From NCBI GenBank assembly GCA_004352715.1, contig SCFE01000015.1:2673401-2737400 (forward strand): a stretch of 64,000 nt of DNA, in the 5' to 3' direction. The DNA is from Hofstenia miamia. Lineage: Eukaryota; Xenacoelomorpha; Acoela. The stretch's first letter is position 1. Each line of letters starts with the position of its first letter. The notes under the pieces are model-generated. The model was given only the letters and a program-made list of their open reading frames with translations, did not search any database and was not told the origin of the DNA. The translations under genes were made by a program, and so were the position numbers. Of this stretch, positions 33,741 through 47,131 are shown one piece after another.

Positions 33741-35569
33741 TAATATACATTTACTGTACAGTGATAGATTATAAATAAGTCTAAGAATATAAATGCGCTT
33801 TGTGCTTTGACTTGCGTAGAAATCGTATGAACAGGTGCCTAAATTTGCGACAAATCTGTTCAATGCAACATGGATCCCTTCATGGTATCATGTTTTAGCG
33901 AAGTGTTTCTTGATACTCTAGTTTGCTTTTTAATTGATTTAATAATAGAAGTTAATTATTTTTGCCTCATATTCACAAATAGTTCTATTGAAGCTTATAA
34001 AAGTATATACAATTTAAGAAACTTAACTGCTAAAGTTTTTAGTTCGCAGAGGCAGATTGATATATTATGAATAATTCCGTTTTTAACTAACAAGTTGAAT
34101 TAAAGTAAACATCATTTAAAGAGCTTAAATAATACATTTCAAAATCAACACAGCCAATTGCTCGAAGACTAACATTTATCTAGAAAATATATGGAAATGG
34201 ACACCCAAAAGCATTAACTTTTACATTCCGCATAGCACTCAAATCACAGTAAACAAAGTGAAAACATCAAAAACCTATTACAATTTACAGACTCCTGTTC
34301 TACAATCCTGCTTTAAGACTCATTAGTATGCTTTTATATAGCAATGATACAACATAACAGAAATGGAATAATCCGTCTGCTATAAATTAGTGGTTTATCA
34401 GTCCAGTCCCTTTTACACTCGTTAAATTCCTGTTCCCATAGTCGAATTGCTCAAACTCATTACTTCTATGTTGATGAAAATTGGCAAATTTATGAGTGAT
34501 ATTTTGAAATCATTGGTCTCGGCTTGGTACCAATTTCATGTTCGTGCCAGTCATGCTGATACGCTTACCCCCCGGTTAATCCCATGGGAATGAGTGGCCT
34601 AATCAGAAACCCTCAATAAATGATACATAACCTTCACATTGAGTACATTCACTAATATAATGGATTATTATGTCCCCAACTCATTTCGCTTAAGGTTTGG
34701 AAAAAATGCTGGGCATTTTTTTGAACTGCCAAAAAAGCTGTGTAATGGAAATAATGTCACAATAAGTATCTATGATGATGACGTACGTCACCTTATCAAT
34801 AATATTTTTGAGGTGTGAAGTATATCTATAGATTTTGAAGCAGACAAAATTACTGAAGCTTTTTAAAATATCACCAAAGATTTCGAATGTGGATATTATC
34901 GCATTTGACGATAACAAGAAAAAACTTGCGTCTATAATTCACAGAGCTTTTATGTTTTGCGAAATCTAAATTACGCGTCCTTGCCACAAATCAGAATCGA
35001 TTTGCTATTAAAGATTAACTCGCGAAGAAGCATTTCTAAATTGGAGATATGCATCAGTTTGCATTAAATTATCGAATTCATTAAGGCATAAAATAGCATT
35101 TGTATATCTTCTAATTACCATCACATTTCATCTGTATTCATTTTGTAATTTTTTGATTGAAAAATATTTTTCCAGCTAAAAAGTTGGACAGGTGGTAACC
35201 ACTATTTAAATATGAATTGTTAGTTTTGAAATATTCCTGTTGGAATTGAAGAGGCCCCGAATTTAGTTAAAGGAATCTTATTTTTGTCGAATTTGAACAC
35301 AAAATATTATCTCTATTCTATTTCAATCAGTATTTTGTGGAAAAGATGGTCTCGTGATGACATTCATATCAATGGAAATGCTTCAAAGATGTCTTAGATG
35401 TTTTGTAGAGAAACTATATTATAGAACTTAGTTAAAATACTTTAGTATTCAATAGAGTCTGCTTACCGAGAGTCGTGTTCTGCCCAGCACGGGCCATGAT
35501 TACAATGCATGTTAATACAAGATTTTTTTTATTTTGTTTGTCAATATATCCATAAAATTAAGAAATAAT

Positions 35570-35680
35570 CGTAATGGTATGAAAGATTCAATGGAAGGAG
35601 CAGAACATGATGCATTTTATTTACTTTTCAAATGTCCCTCGCATACTCTGATTTGGAACACTTTTTGAAGTGTGAATCTT
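35570..35680 (+). pseudogene. Possible end of non-LTR polymerase (HC..P-type zinc motif)
   Basis: The plus-strand translation EGAEHDAFYLLFKCPSHTLIWNTF resembles the 'E...HFLL.CP.Y...R' segment near the C-terminus of many non-LTR polymerases. The companion CxxC is not present and the frame ends at once. The next frame (35632-35937, 101 codons) is open but unrecognised. Confidence 0.22.
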
Positions 35681-38600
35681 TTTGTTTGTTACTTTTTCAT
35701 CAAAAAGGAAAAGTACAAAGACTTTTTTTGAATAATTTTCCACTTTGTTTATGGAAGGATATTTTCACTTGGTTGTCAATATCATACAATGACTTACTAG
35801 TTTCCCAAATGAAAAACTCTGTTAGTGTTTATATAATTAAAAGCACATCATTAACCGCGATGATGTTATGGCAGGAAGGAACAATTTGTTTATCTAACGA
35901 ATTAGTGGAATTAATACAAATTATTTTTAGTCTATAATATTTAATAACCAATAGTTGCAATGTAAATACACTTTGAGCACATTTTATTTAATTGATGCAG
36001 AAAAATTGTCATACTTGATAAATATCAAATGCAGAAATATATTTCATATGAAATTTTTATAATAAAGGAATACCGTAAGTCAATGAGGTTTTTCATTTAT
36101 TTAAGAATATCATTAAATTTATGTATTAAATAAATTCTTTGCCTTTGTATTTTTTGTTACTTAATGTATGAATAATATTTTTTTCATAAAGATGTAATAA
36201 CTAATTATTTTGATAAAGACAGGTGTCTGCAGTTTTCGAGCTTGAAGGATACAGTAGTTTTGAAGTGGTAATCAACTGTAAAGTTAATTCCATATATGTG
36301 AAGAATGCCTGAATGGCTATATTAATGTTCAATGAGACGGGGGTAGTTGGGTTGCCAAGAAAAGTGAACGTACCGTGTCTTGGCACTGGATTGGTATATT
36401 TGTCATTGCAAAAATTGTGTTGGGCCTTGTAGTGGATCTATATTTGATAAAGCTGAAATACAAAAAATAGTTTTATATAGAGCTGGTCATTGTATATATT
36501 TTGAAATATAATGTTGGTCCATTGTGTCATTAGTAGCAGAGCAATAGGGTTCAGAATTGTGTCGTCCGAAACATTCGAACAGAAATGCCCAAATTATAAT
36601 TAATGAAGGTCTCTACTATAAAATTATTAAATAGTATGTTTTTGATAGGGTAAAATATGACCAAAGGAGCTCTGCAAGAATGCTAAAAACAGCTAAGCAA
36701 TCATACCAAAGCTTAGAGAAAAGTGGCTGTTTAAATGTATGTATGTCTCTAAACACACAAAGCACGCTCTGTACAAGAAAAAGGCTTATGTCTGAAAGCA
36801 GAAAACTTCAAAAAAATTGCCTGTTGGAAGCCATCTTGAAAGCAACATGTACAGCCCAAAGGAACATTGAACACTCGATTACTGTATTATATTTGTGTTT
36901 ACCCTTGAAAACATTTTAAGATTTACTTGCAATAGCAGGTACAGTCGTTCATGATTAGAAGCATGCAATTTAATTTAGGTATACTTTTGGAAGACATACC
37001 TCTTAACAAACGAGTTAAGTGAAGCATGTATTTGCAAAGTATTGCATCTCTTTGTTTAATTATTAAGCGTTTTTTTCTAAAAGTCATATATTTTAGAGTT
37101 TCACAGAAATTCTCATATTTTTAATTAAAATTCTTTTCAATTAGTAAACTGCATTCAGCACTTGGTTAATACACTGGTCATTGGACCAGAACGGTGTCAA
37201 AAGAAGAAAATTTTGTTTTCATAGAGTAACCTTGACTTTAAATACTAAAAATATCGATGCTAAAACTGTCTTTTTTCTATTTCGAGAATTCTAAAGCATT
37301 GTGAAACAATTCTAAATTAATATTTCTTGGAAAGAAAAACATGAGTCGAGAGATTTTTTCCAGTACTTTAATTTGCGTCGATGGCACGCAAACAATAACT
37401 TATCCAGAATTTACAAATTGGAAAATCCAACAATAATAAATGTTCTGCTTAACATCCAATAACGAACAGAATGATTAGGCACTAATCTGTATATTACTTA
37501 TGACACACCATCGACATGCACAGTGTTAAAAAGTGAGCCAATATTCCGTCCAATCTCAAAAGACATTGCTGCATAGCATTTATATATCTTACTTTAACAC
37601 AACTACTTCAGAGTTTCATTGTAAATATTCTAACAAGAATATTCCCCTGAACTGAATTATTACTGGAATATATATTTTTATAAAATGAAAAATTAATAAT
37701 AGTCTTAAATTATTAAATTTTATGCGAGATCAAAAAACAATGTCTGTTGTTTGTTGGATTGCACAATATAAAATATCGAGATTATAGCTTCATCCTAACT
37801 TGAAATGTTACTTTAAAATTTTAAGCTTCACAATGCTGCATATGACAATAATTTCAAAATTTATGGTTCTATGTAAAGACAATTCGGAATTTCAAAACAT
37901 CATGGGTCATATTAAAGCACAGCCCCAAGATTTTGAACATTAATTAGAAGTCAGTCTGCATGCTTGTTTCTGAATTTGCACATTTAATTTTGAAAAGTTT
38001 ACAATTCAAGGTTAATTGGTTATCAGAAATGTAATTGACAATTTCAAATATTGTCAAGAATAATGTGGTTCAGGATTTCTCTCACTCATGGAATTTGCTT
38101 GTCTAGGATTCTAGTAAAACTAAGAGTTTATTTCTTGAATATTTCATTAACTTGTGTTGTTCTTAAAATAATATACATAAACTTTTTTATCCAAAATTTC
38201 AAGATATTAAAGTGCTTCAAAGTAGCCAGTACTACACTTAGTTTTTCTTAATTTTTGTAAAGAACTTTCGATACATTATCCGTAAGTTTCAAATTAATCG
38301 AGCATAAACAATTTAATAAACTTGTAACAAACTTTTAAGCATTACCATATGAAAAAATGGGGGGAGAGACAAAATAACGAACACGAGGTTTACTTTTCAT
38401 ACTACTAAAACAAAAAAGAATGTGTGGTTGCATACTTTCAAATGTTAGAATAATAGGTTTGACTTACACTATGTTTTTACTTAGAACTGCCAATTTCACT
38501 TACTTTAGAATGAGACACTGAAAAAAACTACATTATTGAGATTTCAATTCACAAGAATAAACTTAAAGTGCAACAAACAATGAATTAATAAATTGTTTAA

Positions 38601-40442
38601 ATTTGCTTCAGAGTTAATTGGTTCTAAAGTTGCTTATGTCAGAACAAAGTCTCATTGTATAAAACTATTATCTCTCAAAATTCAAATATATAACTTGGAA
38701 CTTATGAGATTAGAAAGTTTCTCAATAGTATTTGTATTTGGGCAAAATCCAGTTCTATGCTTTTTGTCATTGCTTTTGTAGCTTTCACTATTTCATAAGT
38801 AATCAATGTAAGACTTGAACGAGGATTACTCAAAATTAGTCAAATGTAAAAATTAACCTTAAATCAATCAGTATGAATTACAGGTGAAACATTGGCATCA
38901 TGCATGACATATGAAGGCCTTCTAATAAAGCCATCATAAGTTTCAAAATTAAAAAATAGATGACATGGTTCCATAGAAATGTAAAAATATATTTTTTAGC
39001 TAGATAATTATCATAATATTTTTAAGGTATTTGTATATTAATTTGTGCTTACAATACTATGAGCTCATTACATGAATTGGTTTATGATTATATTTATAAT
39101 ATATTTTGAAATTACACGTCAAATAAGTTTTAAATGTTGAGATTTTTTCCCCAAGTTGGTTGATGCAACGTTTAACCTAAGAGTGTCGTACACACTTGCA
39201 ATTTACGTCAATTCTTTTAAACAATTTCTTAAATGCATTTTAGCAATATTATGAGTTTTTTATTTCGAAATAATAGAAATTCAATCTGTATTTTAAACAA
39301 AAAAGTCAATTACAAAAAAAATAAAATGATAATTTAAGCACAATGGAAAGTCAAATTGAGAAGAAAAGACGTCTTCCATTCATCATCAATATTTATCATT
39401 AATTCAAAATTTAATGAATGTTTTTAAGAAATTTTCATATACACATCAAATCTTTTATCAAAAATATGTCCTTCAAATGTGGTGAATATATTTTCTCTTT
39501 GTCGTTGTTAAATTTTTCAATTAATCAACTTCATGCATCCAATGATGTCTAACAATGGTGTAATGTTGGAGACACAGTTATTTTAAACTGAAATAGAGGA
39601 ATATATTGATGGATGAATGTTATTTAGCGATATAGAGCTTTATGAACTCGAATTTAAAAAAATCAAATTAAATAATTATCAGACATCTTAATTTCTTAAG
39701 TGATGTATTTTATAGAAAACCAACATTGCTTAATGGAAATGTAATTATTGCAAGAATATTCATTTTATTTACGTTATTACGTATTAAAACATTATCTTGA
39801 AAATACTATAAAACAATATAAACCTTTCTTACATTGTTCTTTAAACACAAATCTAAGATTATCCCTTAAAATGCTACTTTTGTAGGGGAAATCCCCAAAC
39901 AATTGAGTATTTAGTTAATATACCTTGAAGGTAAACAATGAGGAACTTTGGAATTAAGAATCATTTCGTGAATGTCCTTGGATAAGTACTCATTGAAGGG
40001 AATTTTAATAAAACTGAGTGATAAGTAGATAGCATTTACAATTTCAAATGATACTTCTAAGTTGGAAAAATAAATGAGGATAGTGTAATAATTAAGAGAT
40101 TGGGCTTTTATGTATAGCATTTTATCAACCAAATCTATGAAGCTTCGAGTAAAAGCTTCACTTTGTCTTAGGCTTGTCTCTGTAGTTCAGAAGATCATTA
40201 AATTTTATTACTACGTCTGCACAAATTTTATTTTATCCAGTCCTATCATTCATATTTCACCGCAATTAAGCCATATTATCAATAAATAACCATTGAAGCC
40301 CTTTTTTAAAATATTGTCTTGAAAAAGAATGTAAACAATGCTATTCGTAAGTACATGTAGAAACACTTAAACTTTAATGTTAATATTGACTTTTCATATG
40401 GAAATGATAAAATATTTAAATTTAGCTATATTATATCCAAAA

Positions 40443-40444
<2 letters not shown>

Positions 40445-40491
<47 letters not shown>
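40445..40491. repeat. (TA)n microsatellite
   Basis: About 23 uninterrupted AT units. Confidence 0.97.
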
Positions 40492-40496
<5 letters not shown>

Positions 40497-41963
40497 TTCA
40501 TTAAAACAGGCTAAAAAAATTTTAAAAAATATCTATTTGCCTTTGTCAGAAGTAATACTAAAAATAATTGTTTGTCTTTAATGCCATTATTGCTATTCAC
40601 ATTTAGCAAGGAATTTATGATTGTAGCAACCTTTGCAAGCTTTGAATTAAACAACATCTGCTATTTTACATTAAAATTCTAATTAACCTTTTCGAAGAAT
40701 GATTATGGCACTCTCATTTAAAGTAATTAATGAATAAATTTAGAAATTGATAGAAAAATAACTAAGAGTTTACCTTTACTTAGATTTCAAAAATAGAAAA
40801 AAGGTCTTGGAGTAGAATTTGCGAACAAATAATCCCGCCAAACATTTTGGAAAAACAAAGCAGTAGTAAGTCGATAACTATGGAGAGATGATTGGTTGAT
40901 GCATTCTTTTTTCTCAGTTGCTGAATGGTAGACGACGCTGACTGTGATTGAGACAGGCGGCATTACTAGTAACATAAAAGCTTACATCAAGTAATTGATC
41001 GCAAAGCACGAGAAAACATTTTTGGTCCTTTGTCAAAGTGTGTTTATAATCAACTACAACTTAAAAAATCATAAAGCACTGTTTATCATAAATAATCAAT
41101 GGCATAAATTTAATTAAAATGAGATTTGAAAAATAATTTTTGGATAGACAGTTTGACGGTGTTTTTACATTAAATTTCTCTTTTTAATTTGTTTGTTAGA
41201 AGCATTTTCATATTTAAAGCACATTTATTGCTTGTTAAAAATAGAATGAAGAGTACAATCTAATAGATATTAACACTGCAAAAATATAAATATACGGTTT
41301 GCATGCTTAAAATTTATTAAAGATATGAAATACCTCTTAATGATTACCTTCTTAATAAAATGCAAATTTTTTTAATATATTTGTAATTTTTTAAATTTTA
41401 GGTTGAATATTTATATCATTGCATCATTTAGAACAGCTAAGGGTAAATGAATCGGGGACGATTAAATGTTTCCTTCTTTGAATGTACTTTAGAAAATCGT
41501 TTATGATTCTTAAGAAAACTAACAAATTTGTGTATCGAGCAAAATCAACTGAAATTAAATAGGAAATAGAAACTTAGACTTAAATCTTGACGGATTCACA
41601 TAATTACGCTAGCTCAAAGCCAATTATGCATTTTTGATAATGATGTTTTTTTTCTAGAACGGAATTCATAACCTAAATGCCATATGTTGATGTAAGTACT
41701 TTCATAATGTTGAGACATGTGGTTTATATAAAATGTAGATAAAATATTTCCCCATTACTATGCCTAAGGAACTCCAATGATTTACAAACTGTATCTAATC
41801 AAAATAAAAAATTCATCGTAATTTACATAGCTATGTTTCTGAAACCCAGTTTACCCAACCTTGTTTTCAGTATGTTGAAGTCAAATAGTTGAAAGCATTA
41901 TTAACGTAAAGAATGTTTTTTATTTAGATCTTTGTTTGAAAATTTTGTTTATGGAAAGTGCTG

Positions 41964-41967
<4 letters not shown>
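40492..41967. other. AT-rich DNA without recognisable gene
   Basis: A minus frame at 40787-40975 is open, but unrecognised. Confidence 0.5.

Positions 41968-41968
<1 letters not shown>

Positions 41969-42009
<41 letters not shown>
41969..42009. repeat. (TA)n microsatellite at left border of the duplicated block
   Basis: About 20 TA units. Homology to 19040 onward begins at the last bases of this array. The 61 bp of Merlin inverted repeat that precede 19040 in copy 1 are absent here. Confidence 0.96.
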
Positions 42010-42010
<1 letters not shown>

Positions 42011-42146
42011 TAATTTTTCATGAAGAAAAAAATGACACCCTCAGAATGTTCAATTTTTTAATAATTTTTTAATCTTATCGCCTATTAAGCAACATGGCTA
42101 ATATACAATGGCATTTGTGAATTTGTTAACCAATCATTTTTTTAAC

Positions 42147-42789
42147 TTAATACTTAAAGGATAAACGCATGCTTAGATGACTATTGAAGTTAAATTGGTA
42201 TTTGATGAAGACACATGATTCATCAATTTCGATCATTTGGCCTTTTACGCAAATGCCTTCACAATTATTCGTATAGTTCACGCATGTTTCTCTAAAAACA
42301 AAATTCAATTTCAAATAATAAATTGATTAAAAATAAATTGATTTAAAGTAATAAATGAACAAGATAATAAAATAATGCCTCATTACATACCTCAAAAAAT
42401 CGAACCAATACCAGACTGTTGTGGGTGAGACCTCTACCTCATGAGCAATATATTTTGATGGAAGATCAGGACTGCAGTAGTAAATCATCATAAAGAAACT
42501 CCATTCCTCACAGATTGAAAGTGATTGCATCTGCAATTTTATTGATAACCATCAACTTTACGCCGATAGGCCACCAAAAACATTTGCTAGCCACAAGGTT
42601 TGCATCGATTAATTCCGCAATTATGATTTCGCTTATTGCAGATAGTGAATTTGCGATCATGCGGAATTTCGCACACCACCCCAAAATGTCTAGTTGTGTA
42701 TCGCCCAAATCTCCATTAAAGATTCTTAAATTAGTTGCTGGAAGCAAACTAATAACATGGCGTAACAAAAAGTTGTCAACAATTTGAAA
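42147..42789 (-). pseudogene. Merlin-type transposase pseudogene with intron, copy 2
   Basis: Same content as copy 1: exon 1 up to 42391, a 99-bp GT-AG intron at 42292-42390, and exon 2 with the EIDES catalytic motif ending at 42147. A compensating pair of 2-bp indels in exon 1 (near 42669 and 42697) changes a few residues between the copies, but neither version is intact. The left inverted repeat is truncated by the (TA)n array, so this copy did not arrive by Merlin transposition. Confidence 0.72.
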
Positions 42790-43157
42790 TAACATGATTA
42801 CTTATCTTTTATACTATTAAAATGATTTACAAATAACCTTTTATGTAACAATGATTTAATGTCTATTTTAAAAAGCTTTGGAAAATTTTTATTAAAAATA
42901 TATTTAAAAATATCAAATTTCTGTTAATAATTATAATTTAATGTAATCTAAATGCTAAGTTAAAGATGATTGGTTAAGAAATACACAAATGCCATTGTAT
43001 ATTAGCCATGTTGCTTATTCGGCGATAAGATTAAAAAAATTCCTCGTAACTTTTTGAATATTAAAAATTTTTAAATTCTGAACTTGTCATTTTATTTTTC
43101 ATGAAAAATTTTCACAATGCTTTGATTCTACCAAAAAAGTGTCTTAAACTGAAATTG

Positions 43158-43958
43158 ATGCCGACGAGCGTACGTAAGAGGAACGCAATTATTGTTATCA
43201 AATCAAAGTGGCAATTTATGTACTTGATTGCTTAAACTTGATATCAGTGCTGCATACAGTGTATTAATCACTTAGTCCACGCTCATGTAGAGAAACACTT
43301 TCTACTTCTATCGATCTAACCGTGCTAATTTCTGATGAATTTGTAAGCAAATATTCCAAAATGTATGCTCTTTATTTGTCACTTACATTTGAGAAGAATG
43401 AATATTCCCATTCACTCTTCATATTGCTGCTTCATTGCGACAATTATCATATGCAAGAATTAATGTATTTAGCATTTTAGGATGCAATTATACATCACAT
43501 AAGAACATTTATGATCCTGCTTACAATCAATTCAATAGGCATTCTTACATAATAAAGTCAACAATAATAGATTCATTTTAAACAGAAAAGCATTTTATGC
43601 AAATTCCTTGTGAAGGGCAAATACATTTATTACCACTAGCACTAATTGCAGAAAAATTCAATTAATTCAAGCTTCTTTAAACATAATCACACTTCAACAT
43701 ACTTTCCATCAAAGAGAAGCAATTGTTAAAATTAAGCAAAATAGGAGTTTCATTTGATTTTTTGTAATATTTCATTCGTCTTGGAGACACGCAATTCATT
43801 GCTGAGCATTGATTTGAATTAATAAATTTAGAATTAGTAATCATACATGTAGTATACATGTAGTGTAATTACGATGATAATAAAAATTATTAAATATTGT
43901 TTCCTTATTTTCGTAAAGCAAGCATTAATATTAATGTAGAATTTAAGTTATTAATTAC

Positions 43959-43959
<1 letters not shown>
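43158..43959. other. Spacer between Merlin and Tc1 elements (copy 2)
   Basis: Same as 20189-20990 except for one compensating pair of 2-bp indels (near 43521 and 43616). Confidence 0.6.
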
Positions 43960-44011
<52 letters not shown>

Positions 44012-44074
44012 CTCTAAGCAACTTGAACTAAAGTTAGAACCGTATCTTCCACTAAAACCATTTAAATGCATAGA
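43960..44074. repeat. (TA)n array plus 67 bp of copy-specific DNA
   Basis: An uninterrupted TA array (43960-44007) is followed by sequence found only in this copy (from ATTACTCTAAGC to AATGCATAGA). It takes the place of the hairpin-bearing TA complex of copy 1. Confidence 0.9.
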
Positions 44075-44243
44075 TTAGAGGTCTAAATTACATTGGTCTC
44101 CAAAGATTTTACAGTACATAAACTATTGATGAATACATTTGAATTGTTTATCAATGTTTTTACATGTTCTGCTTCATGTAAATCTAAAATATCAACCTAA
44201 AAAAAGTCAAAATAAGTTAATTATTATTATGCTTGGGTAAATG

Positions 44244-45473
44244 CATTATTGGCCAAATTATCAGGCTCAATCAATCAAAAGACAATTTATATTTTGAAGA
44301 AAACAAAATTGATATGAACTCAACAAAATTATAATAAAATTTTTTCCTACTACTTAGACCAGAGTCCTTTTTTCGCATGGAGAGCCTGAAGTCTATCTGG
44401 CATTAAGGTAATAAGGCGGTGGCATATTTTTTTGATTTCTCATCATGGTGTCAAGTGTTAATAAGTGCACAAATGAGGTCGCTCTTGTGGTTGGTTGATG
44501 GTCTGCCATTCTAATCTTGACTACAATCTATTAATTTTCTAATGGCTTCATATCAAGGCTGTTTTCAGGTCAAGGTAGAACAAGAATAATCCTCTCAGAC
44601 AGAACTGATGGTGGATTGAGCCCAGTGCCGAGTCACACCATCAAGCATTACATTGGCCTTCTTCAACATTGTACAATCTCTCAAGTCTATGGACAGACAT
44701 TTTAGACGTGATCATTAGAGAAGTGGGGTACTTGACATTTGGTACTATACAATGTAGATTGCAATCCTCACCAGATCTCCGGTTCTTCTTATTGGCTTTC
44801 TCATCAAGAATTTTAAATGTACTCTCATCACTGAAGCAGACTGACCTACATTGATTTGCTGTTCGTGATAAATGGTTGACAACCATATTTAACGTGCCTG
44901 AGCAAGCGTGGAGTGAATTTGGGCTTCTTTTTTTGTCTTCGACCCATCAGTGAAGCATTGTACAATCAACGTTTGGCAGTCTGTGCACTCTACTCCTGTG
45001 CTAGCTTTAGGCTAGACTATTTCCTGCTTCCCAGTGACAGGTTTATAACCACATGGTGTTCCCATTGTGTTTCAAGCCTTTTCAGCAACATTTTTTCTTT
45101 TTCTGTGGACTTGATGAAGATCCTGGTCCAATGGAAATCTTTTTGTTGATAAATTACACAAATTTATGGCTGATGGTGAATTTCTACGCTATGTGACGTT
45201 GATTATAGTTTGCTTACTTCAGGTATACCACGGCCTTGGAGCATTTGCTTGACGGCAAGTTGGATTTTCTGCCCATTCTTTCCGTGTCGGAGCAGAAAAT
45301 GATCTCCCTCACTCAAATTAAACAGGTTTTATAACTAGCAGAGTTTTAGTATGGCTTGCATAGCCTGGAGAAGTGGGTAGGTTATTCAAAGCTATTTGGT
45401 AATTGCAGTTGCTGAAAATAGTTATTAAGACAATCTTAAGACCCGGTTGAGTCTAATAATTTGGCAAGTACTG
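44244..45473 (-). mobile_element. Tc1-family element, copy C2
   Basis: Same ends and inverted repeats as the element at 21277-22506. I saw no base difference within the element by eye. It was copied as part of the larger block, not inserted on its own. Confidence 0.75.
44350..45297 (-). pseudogene. Tc1-family transposase pseudogene, copy C2
   Basis: Identical in motif order to copy C1: N-terminal region, FSDES block, the two downstream catalytic positions in shifted frames, and the C-terminal LMPDRLQALHAKKG. The same stops and frameshifts are present, so the decay predates the duplication. Confidence 0.85.
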
Positions 45474-46115
45474 TACACTGATTTTACATTTACATTGTAA
45501 GTATTAGAAATCGATGTTCATCTTAGCAATAATTTCCAATGAATAAAAAACGAACTGTTGAAATACAAATTAGAAATTCAATATTGGTGACCTCCAAGTG
45601 TTGTTATTTTCATTGAAGGAAAGAACGTAAATAAGCCAAGATCTAAGCGTAGTGAAAAATTGTTTTATTTAAAAGCTTGTAAATATAATACTTGTAATTA
45701 TAAAAGCTAATTTAATAATTTTGTAATAAAAAATACAGGAAATATTTGACTGCATCTTTCCTATAATAATATTTATAATATTTTAATATATTTGTCAGTT
45801 AATGATGTGTTAATGTATCTCAAGATACTTCTCTGAAATATTTATAATCATACCTGTTGGCATGCTGCTTGAATTTATGACTTTGGAAGACGAATCGTTT
45901 AATTTGCATAAAAAATCTAAATAACTCTAATGGGAATCATTTGGAAATGAAGGTTGTAAACTAGAATTTCCACTAATAGTATACTAAATCAAGTACTATT
46001 TTGTTCAATATAGGAATACAAAACAATAGATATATTTTCAAGTTTAGAAAATAATTTATGTAAGATGAACTGCATTGCTACCAAATGTTGATTAGAGGCA
46101 GAAATCATTTTATTG
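45474..46115. other. AT-rich flank of Tc1 element, copy 2
   Basis: Matches 22507-23148. No coding signal was seen. Confidence 0.5.
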
Positions 46116-46131
46116 ATATATATATATATAT
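46116..46131. repeat. (TA)n run cut by the assembly gap
   Basis: Eight TA units end at the first N. Confidence 0.93.
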
Positions 46132-47131
46132 NNNNNNNNNNNNNNNNNNNNNNNNNNNNNNNNNNNNNNNNNNNNNNNNNNNNNNNNNNNNNNNNNNNNN
46201 NNNNNNNNNNNNNNNNNNNNNNNNNNNNNNNNNNNNNNNNNNNNNNNNNNNNNNNNNNNNNNNNNNNNNNNNNNNNNNNNNNNNNNNNNNNNNNNNNNNN
46301 NNNNNNNNNNNNNNNNNNNNNNNNNNNNNNNNNNNNNNNNNNNNNNNNNNNNNNNNNNNNNNNNNNNNNNNNNNNNNNNNNNNNNNNNNNNNNNNNNNNN
46401 NNNNNNNNNNNNNNNNNNNNNNNNNNNNNNNNNNNNNNNNNNNNNNNNNNNNNNNNNNNNNNNNNNNNNNNNNNNNNNNNNNNNNNNNNNNNNNNNNNNN
46501 NNNNNNNNNNNNNNNNNNNNNNNNNNNNNNNNNNNNNNNNNNNNNNNNNNNNNNNNNNNNNNNNNNNNNNNNNNNNNNNNNNNNNNNNNNNNNNNNNNNN
46601 NNNNNNNNNNNNNNNNNNNNNNNNNNNNNNNNNNNNNNNNNNNNNNNNNNNNNNNNNNNNNNNNNNNNNNNNNNNNNNNNNNNNNNNNNNNNNNNNNNNN
46701 NNNNNNNNNNNNNNNNNNNNNNNNNNNNNNNNNNNNNNNNNNNNNNNNNNNNNNNNNNNNNNNNNNNNNNNNNNNNNNNNNNNNNNNNNNNNNNNNNNNN
46801 NNNNNNNNNNNNNNNNNNNNNNNNNNNNNNNNNNNNNNNNNNNNNNNNNNNNNNNNNNNNNNNNNNNNNNNNNNNNNNNNNNNNNNNNNNNNNNNNNNNN
46901 NNNNNNNNNNNNNNNNNNNNNNNNNNNNNNNNNNNNNNNNNNNNNNNNNNNNNNNNNNNNNNNNNNNNNNNNNNNNNNNNNNNNNNNNNNNNNNNNNNNN
47001 NNNNNNNNNNNNNNNNNNNNNNNNNNNNNNNNNNNNNNNNNNNNNNNNNNNNNNNNNNNNNNNNNNNNNNNNNNNNNNNNNNNNNNNNNNNNNNNNNNNN
47101 NNNNNNNNNNNNNNNNNNNNNNNNNNNNNNN
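46132..47131. other. Scaffold gap of 1000 N
   Basis: Exactly 1000 undetermined bases, so the size is a convention and not a measurement. All long frames across it are artefacts. Confidence 0.99.

Larger units (their letters stand above)
33233..40444. other. AT-rich DNA, largely featureless
   Basis: Seven kilobases without recognised transposon or gene, apart from a simple repeat (33688-33740) and a weak retrotransposon-like trace near 35590. Open frames at 36201-36419 (minus) and 36680-36919 (plus) match nothing I know. Confidence 0.45.
42009..46131. repeat. 4.1-kb duplicated block, copy 2
   Basis: Direct-orientation copy of 19040-23166 (offset 22969, then 22967 after the replaced TA segment). 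It starts in a (TA)n array and ends in (TA)n at the first assembly gap. The near identity means either a very recent duplication or an assembly duplicate such as two haplotypes placed in tandem. Confidence 0.95.

Noticed and set aside
36251-36265. TACAGTAG as a Tc1 element end
   Set aside because: No inverted partner or transposase remnant was found within the usual element length.
42009-46131. Second Merlin and Tc1 copies as independent transposition events
   Set aside because: The copied block extends far outside both elements and truncates one Merlin inverted repeat.
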